Shown here one piece after another: positions 13,673 to 23,500 of a stretch of DNA of 64,000 nt. Within the stretch, counting starts at the first letter, position 1. Each line of letters opens with the position of its first letter. Origin of the DNA: Stichopus chloronotus. Taxonomy: Eukaryota > Echinodermata > Holothuroidea > Aspidochirotida > Stichopodidae. A program made the position numbers and the translations under genes. The notes under the pieces were generated by a model, which was not told where the DNA came from, searched no databases, and saw only the letters and a list, made by a program, of their open reading frames with translations. Location: NCBI GenBank assembly GCA_021234535.1, contig CM037850.1:868001-932000 (forward strand). Reading direction: 5' to 3'.

Positions 13673-14024
13673 TTAAAGTGATTGCGTGTGCACTGAAAAA
13701 CCAAAAAGATAAAATTATGTTTGATCTTAGCTTTTTCTTTATTTTTAAATGTACACGCGAGGTTGTGCATGAACGGACTATGTCTTTCAATGAAGGAAAA
13801 TGACAGTAACTACTTCGAAAAGCAACGGGATTGGCATAAAAAACAGTAATTTTTATGTGATCCTAAGTTGTAACTGAATATTTAATACTAGTATACTTCC
13901 TACTGGCTTGCTCAAAGAAGTACACCGTTGATTTGAATGAAAACTGTCAACCACTACATTGTCGTATTCTACACTTTTGGCGTTGTCGTTTCCTTTTTGC
14001 ATACGCACGCAATGACTCTACTAA
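13673..14024. mobile_element. TTAA-flanked MITE-like element, copy B (about 350 bp, internally deleted)
   Basis: It begins TTAAAGTGATTGCGTGTGCA and ends TTGCATACGCACGCAATGACTC, the matching terminal repeat. It aligns with both outer parts of copy A but lacks two internal blocks, as expected for internal-deletion derivatives. The same orientation is kept. Confidence 0.7.
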
Positions 14025-15401
14025 TTTGAATAAGAGTTTGTCTTTACTCCCAGTATAGATGATTCCCCTCAATCGGCAGTGCGCAGGCGAAATACATTGG
14101 TAACAGTGTTTTGTGTCGTGAACATGAAAACAAAAGCGGATGAAGTGGTGGTTAACTAATCTCCTGTAAGTTTCTCTCCTGTACTTTCTCCTCTCACTTC
14201 TCAATGTGGTTATAGGTCCCTATAGTGTCTATATCAACTATAATGTGTATATCAACTATAGGCTGCATATGCAGGTAGAGAAACTATAGATCTATTTTAC
14301 AATGCTGGGATGAATGGCTAACCTAATGCAGCTGGACAAACGGAAAATAAAACGTTACTTTTTATTGGCTGGTCTTTTGAGAAATTTCCGTGGACTTGAA
14401 ATATGGGATGATGTTACATATTATATTCTAATTGTTAAACATCCTGGTATGACCGGGAAAAAACAAAGCCTTAGAAAGAGAGAGCCTGCGAGAGACGAGA
14501 GAAACTGAAAAACAAGCTGACGCAATACAGGAAATATTTACTAGCTGACCGCTATGGTGATGTTTTTACTACGGGACGTACAACGGTCAGATGTAGCAGG
14601 GTTAAGTGCACTTTAAAGCTAAGATAGAGACAATGAATGTGCAATTAGCAAAAACAATTTAAAGTTGAGGGTATAACCTACATTAAATGCATTGTAAATA
14701 ACTTTATTAAGGGGGGAGGGGAGATTCAATAGTGTCTATTGTCCACTAATGACAATTGCTTTTGGATTGCTGTACGGTTAATACGAACAGGCGGAATATT
14801 TTTCATCCACGCGTGTGTATGTCATTTTTTTATGCATCTATACATACCTATACATGCCTTGCTGTATAGCGTCATTGGTATCATATTTTCCAAAGAGGCC
14901 CTACTCATTTTAGCTTGTAACGGTTTCCGTTTTTTTTTTTTTTTCGTTTTTTTTTTTGTGAGTTTTAAAACCAGTTTCTTCGTGCCCGGACTTTAATTGG
15001 TGAGCTGACTGTCGAAACAGAATTGACTAATTGATCATCATTCCGAGGTATTAATTGAGTAGACACTGTAACCGCAAATGTATAATTGAAGTAAACAGGT
15101 TAATGTTAATTGGCAGTTTAATAACGGGGTTCGATTATTAAAATATAAAAGTAAAGATCAGGCCATTCCATATCGTTCTATATTGAGGTTCCGTCTAGAT
15201 GAACGTATACCACGCCAGTGTTTCCACATTAAGATAATGAATGGTTTCCCTTCCCGGTGATTGGCATTCCGGTAAATCATGTGGGACGGATAAAAATGAA
15301 GCAAACTTGATAGCAACTTTATCAGATAAATGCTATTTTATATTTACCTTATTGAATTAATTCAGACACATCTTTGGATGGAAGTTTCCTTTTAGTTTTA
15401 C

Positions 15402-15436
15402 CATGGAAGTACTACCTCGGAGGTAGTACTTCCATG
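15402..15436. repeat. Perfect hairpin, 16-bp stem and 3-base loop
   Basis: CATGGAAGTACTACCT, loop CGG, then AGGTAGTACTTCCATG: every base of the stem pairs. It lies in otherwise unremarkable DNA about 800 bases upstream of the CDKN1-like promoter. It is too short and too tight-looped for a standard microRNA precursor. Confidence 0.9.
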
Positions 15437-16203
15437 CTTTTACCACTCAGTATGGATGTTGGCCTCATAGTACTGAGCCCTAGGTTAACAAATTTGTCTG
15501 TTGTTGTGTGGAATCTATACCTGTAGGACATGTATAGATTGTCTCACTTTCAACTATGTGCAAACGATATAGTGATTGTTCTTCCTGTACCCCTCCCCTA
15601 AGAAAAAAAAGTATAAATTTGTGTTATTTCAAAGATAAGGTGTGTGAACTTTCTTCCATGCGTTCATTCGAAATTCGATCCATTGTAAATTAATGTTACT
15701 CTTCTTGTATGACTGAAATATCTGAGCGCAAGAGTCTTAACTTGTCCTTGATTTTGTTTTAGCACCATATTTTTTAATAAAAGCGACCAAATGCATGATA
15801 TCTTTCGGAAAGAAAAAAAGCTGCTTTCCAGCAAAAAAAAAAAATCCTTCAGCAATGCACGATTGTCCAGCAAAAATAACCGTCGCAAAAGAAGCATGTA
15901 AACTTCTAAACTCTGACAGAACCCGTACTGTGCCTCACAATGAGCTAACCTTTCATGATGGCCAGATAATGTCCGCCAGTATCTACCACAGGGGCTACTA
16001 TTTATCCTTTGACCAAACAACAATCCGATATGGTACAGCTCATGGCTTCACTTAAAAGTGTCGATTTTCCCGTTCAATATATTGTGGCTTACTACGGCGT
16101 AGTAAAATCTAACAGCTGACTACGTAGTAACGCACAGCTGTGAATCAAGGAAGGTCACGTTACACGCACACACAAACAAGATCTATCTTCGTCCACTGTG
16201 ACT

Positions 16204-16229
16204 CCGCCCCTCTTTTATTTTTGACCAAT
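16204..16229 (+). promoter_or_regulatory. GC box plus CCAAT box, candidate promoter of the CDKN1-like gene
   Basis: CCGCCCC at 16204-16210 and CCAAT at 16225-16229 lie about 300 bases upstream of the first ATG of the CDKN1-like exon. Such a pair is common in promoters of cell-cycle genes. No clear TATA box is seen. Several short upstream ATGs (for example in the stretch 16347-16385) would lie in the leader. The transcription start is not fixed by the sequence. Confidence 0.3.
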
Positions 16230-16527
16230 CATGGATCATACACATTACAACAGCTCGGCTCCTGAAATAAAATCAAACATAAGGTTGGTGTGTACGAATT
16301 TCGTGTGTGTGCGTACTTGTACAAAATTAAAACGTAAGATACTCAATGGCATGGCATAGCAAGCACATACACGTAGCTAGCATGCAGTAAGTACGTACAG
16401 CACAGTGTATATGTATCAGTATTAATTACGCAGTCGCTTAGAGTAGAAGGACTCTGTAAGACGCCAAGCTTTGCCGTATCTGAAACCAGGTCTCCGATTT
16501 ATTGGAAATAAAGCAGACTATCTTGAA

Positions 16528-16936
16528 ATGGATATACTGCGAACACGTTTTTCGGATTTCCATAGTGCTCATTTTCATGAGATGGCCAAACCTCGGCGTT
16601 GTAAACGAGATATATCTCCAATGCTTGCTAAAAGGAGACTTTTCATGGAGGCCCATAGTGATGTTGGATCCAATCTTGCGACCAAGGAGGTAAACCCATT
16701 TTCTATTCCTAAATTGGAAGACAAATACACTGATATTGAACCGTTTCAAAACCCCCCTTACCCTTACCGTACAAGGAGGTCTTTGAAGGTGAACGGCACA
16801 GACTTGCCAAGGAGATTTCTAGACGGGGATCAGGAGACGAACAATTTTATTAACGAAGACCAAAACGAAGAAAGTCCAAATGTTAGTTTGCAAACGGATA
16901 GACCAGCGGCAGCAGGGACTCAAACTAGATTGGAAG
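16528..16936 (+). CDS. CDKN1-like (Cip/Kip, p21-type) CDK inhibitor, exon 1
   Basis: Exon 1 codes for residues 1-136 of a 168-residue protein, with exon 2 at 18690-18787. Family knowledge: Cip/Kip proteins are nuclear inhibitors that bind cyclin-CDK and, in p21, PCNA. Seen here: a basic patch (residues 20-27); A-KRRLF at 34-39, a classical RxL cyclin-docking motif; N-PF-S at 56-59; LEDKY at 63-67, resembling LEGKY of the Kip CDK-binding segment; PPYPYR at 76-81; an acidic linker at 99-115; then QTRLE at 132-136, the first part of a PCNA box. The spacing from RRLF to NPF is about 12 residues shorter than in p27, so the linker helix would be short. The exon ends at AAG|GTGAGT in phase 1. Start: ATG 16528 has G at -3 and +4. 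ATG 16582 (MAKPRR) is an alternative, and the frame is open back to 16447. Other nuclear PCNA/cyclin-binding proteins cannot be excluded. Confidence 0.55.
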
Positions 16937-18110
16937 GTGAGTTAAGTCAAGTAGCCTACAATTTAAGAAATCTCAATTAAAATGTAATGAAAGGTCGCTT
17001 TTAGGTGAAAATATTTGATCGACTAACTTGCATGTCAAAGCTGAGTGATCTTGGCCCAAAATTCTGCTTAACTGAATAAAATAAGTAACTTAATTCTGAA
17101 TCTTACATTGGTAACGGACCCGGTGTAACAGATACCGGTCGACCGTTTGTTAAGACTAAGAGCAAAAATTATTTCTTGGCCCAATTGTCCAAGCAAAACA
17201 CAATTTTCAAGAGCAATGTCGACATGGTCAAATGTTACTTAGTCCGTAGCCTAGACTTGTTTTCATAACCTCAGGAGTCTCGTATACAAGGGGATGCCTG
17301 AACCTTCTCGAACGTCGTTCAGATCCCATGTTGGGGTTCAAGGCTGGAGTTGTTTCGCAACTTGAATTTGAAAAACTGGGGAAACGCCCTCGCCATTTTC
17401 AATCGCCGGTGCTATGTCGAGGGTAAGGTTGTAAACAAGTGTATGGTTAGGGTCACGTAGAGTCACCTCTTTAGCCTAGGCCTATAATGCTCCCACTGTA
17501 TTACTGGTTGCCAACTTTCTTTTATTATTGTTAGCCTTTTCTTCTTTGGATATGTTCCAATAAGCAAGGAAATGGGCGTTTCCTTTTTGGAGGATTCTAC
17601 ATAGACGTGTGTTTTTGTGAGCAAAAGTTGTTTTGCTCTCATTTGCACATCCAAGAGAAAGTTAAAACAATAAAGAAAAAAAGGAAAGAGGAAAGCCAAA
17701 ACAGAAAAGGTGAAAACCTGTTTTGTTCAAACTAAACAATATAACAATGCACGATACGTTCGCTGTTGTTTGGCAGAGTTTGAAAAACGTGTTCAGACAA
17801 GTGAGTGAAAAACAAAATGGCCATGCTCGTTTAGAGTGCATGTTGAAACTTGTTTTGGCAGGGACTGTTTTGATCGCGAGAGGAAAACATGGTCACTTTA
17901 TTGAATACGTTGGTTTGTTTAATATTTGCTCTTTTGTCTTTTAGTTTTACTTTAGATGTATCGTAGGCGTATTTTGTTATGTGATAATGATCTATTAATA
18001 GTCCGACATCAAGGGCAGTTAGGTCTGTCAGATGTCTAAGTTAGAGAAAAGACAATATATTTGTTTTTAATGGGTGTCGACAGAGAGGGAGGGGACACTT
18101 AATTCAAAGT

Positions 18111-18228
18111 TGGAGGGGGGAGGGAGGTAGGGTAATTCAAAGTTGGAGGGGGGGTGGTGAGGGAGGTAGGGGCAGTTGGACGGAAACTTGTTCGGGGTCA
18201 TTGGACAGAAGCTTATTCAGGATCATTG
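18111..18228. repeat. Two adjacent short tandem duplications
   Basis: AATTCAAAGTTGGAGGGGG starts at 18111 and again at 18133. Then a 26-bp unit (GGACGGAAACTTGTTCGGGG and GGACAGAAGCTTATTCAGGA, each followed by TCATT) is repeated at 18177-18228. Both lie in the intron of the CDKN1-like gene. Confidence 0.75.
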
Positions 18229-18689
18229 GGTGCATTTTTTCCTGTTGAGAAGTGATTATTATTTTTCTTTTTGTCGTTGTAAGGTAAACTTTCGAATTTG
18301 TCTGAATGACCCGGTATTTCAGTTTGGAGAAGATGTTGTTTTTGAGCCAAATGAAAACAAACTTTGCCGATGAAAGCTGGCAATTAGACAAGCCGAAATA
18401 GTTATGACGTATCACGTTGAGGTGGAAAACAAAAGAGAGAAGTGCGGTAGTTAGCGCAGATTCAAAAATTTTTAAGTGATATCAAGTGCTATAAATGGGT
18501 TTTCGTGATCAATGTGGTTTTTATGGTTCTAGGCTAACGATGTGTTTGTCAATGTTTTAAATGGCTACCAGATACAGTATCTCGGCAAAAGACGCCTCTG
18601 GGGGAGGCCCTGGTTTGATTTTTTTTCTAACGTTTTAAACGAACAATGTGATGGTACAAGTTTGTGTTTTATTCTGCATTTCTTCACAG

Positions 18690-18787
18690 AGTATTTCAAA
18701 AGCACAAAAAGGGTGAGAAGTGTTCTCATGAAGACCCCGGAAGACTCGAGGGTCACAAAGAAAGCAAAAACAGTGACCGACTCATGA
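18690..18787 (+). CDS. CDKN1-like CDK inhibitor, exon 2 (PCNA-binding C-terminus)
   Basis: The acceptor is a pyrimidine-rich tract ending TTCTTCACAG, and the first two bases complete the phase-1 codon of exon 1 as GAG. The joined frame reads QTRLE|EYFKSTKR, a full PIP box (Q-x-x-L-x-x-Y-F) followed by basic residues. It resembles the p21 PIP region, where QTSMTDFY is followed by HSKRR. The remainder is a basic tail with KTPED (a proline-directed threonine, T152) and KKAK, a likely nuclear signal, ending at TGA 18785-18787. The p21 PIP degron has T-D at box positions 5-6. Here these are E-E, while a basic residue at +4 (K143) is kept. A donor, CAG|GTATGT at 18811, lies 24 bases after the stop, too close for standard nonsense-mediated decay. 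An unseen middle exon is possible but not needed for the frame. Confidence 0.55.
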
Positions 18788-18998
18788 AGGGGTTACGTGG
18801 AAATTAAACAGGTATGTTGATATCCTCACCTCTAGGACGGTTGGGGTCAGTTGTTGTATCAATTAGAAAAATGGTTTAATTCTGGCGCCCGGGATACATT
18901 TTTTTTTTAATTTCTAAGGGACAAGACGTCGCCCAGGTTACCATAAGACTGCGCGCAAATTGACCAGTTTGTCGCTAATCACCACATTCTTGTTTTAG

Positions 18999-19105
18999 CA
19001 TATCAGAGAAAATGTCAAAATATCGTAATGCACTGGTAGCGACAGCCATTGCTCTGTAACCACCAAAGCACAACCCCAGCGACATAGGAAACAAAGCTTG
19101 TCAAA
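18999..19105 (+). other. Candidate 3'UTR exon of the CDKN1-like gene
   Basis: The stretch is preceded by TTCTTGTTTTAG and ends AAA|GTAAGT, both good splice signals, giving a 107-base internal exon. A donor CAG|GTATGT at 18811 lies upstream and a strong acceptor CTCTTGTAG at 20025 lies downstream, so a chain of non-coding exons after the stop codon is possible. It is based on splice signals only. Confidence 0.25.
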
Positions 19106-20025
19106 GTAAGTTCATTTCTGAAGGATGGGTTATTAGATTTTCTTGTTCGATATGCCCATTATACATACATCACTCTACATAAACATCTTAGAACTTTCAG
19201 TTATGTAGAGAGTTTGGATGCCCCCCCCCCTCCCTCCCCAATTGTCATTTGAAGTAATCTCATTGCGGCTGCTGTAACTCATAATCTTTGATACGGTTAC
19301 GGTACAAAGAAGAGTTTCTGGTGAAGAATATGTAGATACTTATTTCTTGGAAATGTTGCCCCGTAATCGAAGAAACAGGATCAAAGTTGCCCCGTTTCAA
19401 CGGTTCCAATGTCAAGAGTTGTGATTTTCCGACCTCTTATCCTCCTCATATTTCAGTGTGAAATTAAAAATGTGTGTCACATGTGTTTAAGTTATCTACA
19501 GTAAACTCACCTGTGTGGTTTCGACATCGCTGCCTAGACCTTAGTATTTTTGTTGACTCTTTTAACCAGAGCTTCCAGAGTCGACATAAAACCGTCAATA
19601 TTTTTATTTTAATTTTATTTCATTAAAATATTTTGAAGATCTCGATAGATAGTTTAAAGCTGTCAAGACGAAGGTAGCCTTCGAGGGTTGGAATTTATTT
19701 TTCTTAGTTTTTATGGAAAATGAACCAAGACACGCTACGAGCGTTACAAACACAAATTGATTTCAGTTTGTTTGGTGCATTCATTGAAGACCCCTGATTT
19801 AAAAATGGGCCCATAGAAGTCGCAAATCTGTAAATTGAAAGAATTTTTTCATCTTCAAGTGAAAATATCGGTTTCCTCTAGAAGGAGATTTGTGCTCCAT
19901 CGAACTAGGTAAAAAAAAAATTGAATCATCGAATACTTGTTTTCAGATCGATATGTGTTTAACCATAGACACCAGTAACATCACCCGTTATTCATCACTT
20001 TTTTCGTCCCTCCTTTCTCTTGTAG

Positions 20026-20520
20026 GTGTCATTCCTGTAAACCCTTACCAACAGCGATCATCTCTTTAGAGCTGGATGGTAGCCGAGCCCTGAGAGAGGG
20101 GACTCTGTGCAGCGCCATTGTACTTGTCGTACTAGTGCAAGCACAGCGTGGGATCAAACCAAACAACTCCCTTACACACACACCGTACAGATCTGAAGTT
20201 CTTTTCTGCCAATTTTATTTCCACTACTCGCCCATTCACCCCCATTGTAATAATCTACGTAGCGCCTCCACATTTGATTTGGCCCCTGGTACGGTCAAAC
20301 CCGAACATACTGCTGCGACTCCAGTTTGGACACGCGCCAAGGATTTGCCGCCAAAGTTGGTCACATGATCGACTAAGTAACGCCGTGTATATGCCCAGGG
20401 CAACAACAACGTCATAGAACTGAACAACGAGTAAACAACAAACCGGAGCTGATAAGTGCCATTCATGGACACTACAGTTATTTACGTGCTAGTTGTGTGC
20501 TGCGGCACATGCTGTGGAAG
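20026..20520 (+). other. Candidate downstream 3'UTR exon (start defined by strong acceptor)
   Basis: The pyrimidine-rich tract CCTCCTTTCTCTTGTAG ends at 20025. The following 450 bases are less AT-rich than the surroundings. Short frames here carry no recognisable domain. The end of the exon is not defined; AATAAA signals occur much further on, for example at 23237. It may belong to the CDKN1-like transcript or to another gene. Confidence 0.2.
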
Positions 20521-23500
20521 TAAAGCCAGTGATTGATGCTGTAGTGATATATTTCCCCGTGCGGAAGTAGATAGATTGTACACCAGTGGTACACGAAAAG
20601 GTAGATGAAGGCACTTTATGCGACCAATTATGAAACCGTTTACTGGGGGAGAAGTTGGTTATCTCTTTCTGTTTGAAAGCCGTTCTTTATTTTCCTTGCA
20701 AAGTTTTCATTTTGTTGACAGTTTGAAACCTGACCACTGGACGCCCGAAGGTTGTACAGCAGCAATATTTCATACTGCAATCAGATCAGGTCAAGACGCA
20801 CGTGCTAACTTCGGTTTTTGATACGTAATATCTTCTTGTATCGTCTTACAAAATACTGTCAATTATTTATGAATTTCCTGATTCTTTTTGTTCTTCACAT
20901 TCCATTCCTGTGGCTCGCGCTCTCATTAGTTTGAAACAGGTTTGAGGGAGGAGCTAGTCTATGGTTATGGGTAACTGAAATTATAGTTGATAGTCCAGTA
21001 GTAAACAGGATAAATGGGGGGTCTGGATTTAAAATGGGAGGTAAAATAAATCAAGGATCGGCGTGCTTTCATTATATAAAATTGTTGCCTATAGTTCGCA
21101 CTGCTATGCTATGGCTGTGGACATTTTGTGGCTGTGGTGAACACAACTAAGATCATACACGTGTGTGTGTGTGTATGTGTGAAATGTGTCAATATTTGTA
21201 CAGGAACCAGCAAATTAAGTGTATAACTTCTTTGCAGCCTTCCACATGAGGCCCATTTCATGGCGACAAGTCATATGAGTGAACTTTATCCCCGTTTGAA
21301 GCCGATGTACTTAAATTCTATCTCGACGAAAGTTTAGGCGAATTGGGATGAGTATTTTTTTTTTTTTTTTTTGCAACTGTATATCTGAAAATTATTTTTG
21401 GTGGAAAAGAAAAAGTGATTTCTTCGCTGTAAAAGTATATTTTTCTACTGTAGATATGACGATGTCATTGGAACGGGAAAGTAATATTCTTGTACTTTGG
21501 TGTTGTTTCCCTGGCAACCACTTTGCTTCAAATCGAGTAGAGCAAGAGCAGGTCTGTGGTGGCACTCAAAGTTGAATTTTGGCGCTTGTTTGGGGATTCT
21601 CTATCAATGAACCCATTCAATGGAGTGTTACGTGCACGTTGATAATACCGAGGTATCACATGCTACCCATGCGAACAGAACCTGCTCCGGAAAAGAATGC
21701 AATAGTAGTTGTAGTATATCGATTGGAGAGTAGTAGCATTAGTGGTAGTAAATAAGCTGACCGCTAAAGAAAAAAAAATCAGGCAATAGGCAATAGGAGG
21801 CGGGAAATGATTTTCCGAGAAAATAAAAGAAGTGTCGTAATAAGCAGGTTTGGTAACATTCAAAGGACAGTTCGCGTTGGGGTCATGATACGGGATACAG
21901 TGATTGTGTATTGATGATGGCTTCCATTCACTTTCATGTGGAAGTGAAAACCGTCGAGTGAAGAAGCAATCCACTGATGGTAGGTCATGGGTTGTGAATG
22001 GTAGTCTGTGCATTTGGTCAACTTAGTCGCTGTTGCTCAACCTTTTGTTTAGGCGGGAAAGTGTACAGAAGGGCAGGTTGGTTTGTGTACTTCAGTTCGT
22101 ATGCGAAGTAAAATGATTTTCTTGTAATATATAGTATATGGAGAGATCACACATGTATTAATCTATCACAAAATCAGTATTAAATTCTCTTTTCTTTAAT
22201 TCGGTGGTGTCTTCGAAGCACCATCTAATAATTTAAAAAATATGGCAGGCATTGATTTCATCAACTTAAAACAAAAGAAACTTTACTTTGGTCTTTGCAG
22301 AAGGAGCCGTTTTGCTTAACCAGTAAATTTGCCAGAGCAGCCAGACAATGTTATTGATTGCGTTTGAGGTAATCGGACATCAAAACATTGTCCGTGGTTG
22401 GACAATTTCTTTTTAGAAGGAAAACGATTGAGAAGTGAAAAATAACTTTTTTAATTACTTTGTTTTGATATATCGATGGTATTTGTTGGATTCCACTGTT
22501 ATCAATATCTTCTAGATGAAGATGTCTTTCATTTTAACTGTATTTATGTCTCGCTTTCACAGTCAATGAAACTCGTCGGCAAGTGTGTTCGATAACATGG
22601 ACCTACAACGCCTTCTTGAACTAAATGTTTAGCATTTTAGGAGTTCCATAAATATGAAGATAAAACATTTTTGCATGAAGCAAAATCCCACGTGTTGTTA
22701 ATGCAGGCAAGATGTAACAGAACATGAACTTAAAGTAGGTTGTCCCATCCCGTTCATCGTTAGACCTTTCCCCCACCCCAACCCCATGCTCTTAGAAACA
22801 TATTCAGAGGCTGACAGTGTGTCCTTCAGCTCAGGGACCGGGGAAGGGGAGGAGATACCATTGTTGTATAGGGGTAACATGGTATACGGCAGAGTAATCT
22901 AATTGAACGGTTAAACGCAGTACACATTTAAAAGACGCAATGTTATACATTTAACTTTATGCTACGGTGTTTATCCCTCACGTGTATTATTTATGTGTGT
23001 TACTGTACCGTGTCAGCAACGTTGCCTGAATGGAATCTCCTCGCCCTATACCTACCACGTGGGCATTTTCAGCTTGTTTTTTTTTTTTTATATCAGCATT
23101 AGTGGACTGCTGATAGATCTGTTTTTAAGTTCGCTTTTGAATGTACAACATGCTAAAGGTTTGGCATGTTGTCGAATTACCCATCTGGGTTGGGTTGGCT
23201 TTGTTAATTTGACATACAGTTCGTGTTTTCAGCCTCAATAAAAGGACAACTTTCAATGGAAAGTATTCTTTTAATTTGCAAAGAATGTGAAAAGGCACAA
23301 TGCAGATTCTTGTAGGAAAATGGACAATAAGTAGAAAAGTACTAGAGAAAAGGAATTCATATCCTAGTTTTCAACGGTTTATTAAAGAAAAACTACCACT
23401 GCCTAGAAGTAAATCTTTAGGTCTTTACAATTTCTACCAAGAATGAAGACATGGATGGTTTCGTGATATTATCACCACGCGCTGGAAGTGCTCAGAGCAA

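Noticed and set aside
18881..18900. TGGCGCCCGGGA, similar to a retroelement primer-binding site
   Set aside because: No long terminal repeat, polypurine tract or gag/pol frame lies nearby; probably chance.
21663..22013. Minus-strand ATG frame of 116 codons
   Set aside because: No recognisable motif and it overlaps the likely 3' region of the + strand gene; treated as chance.
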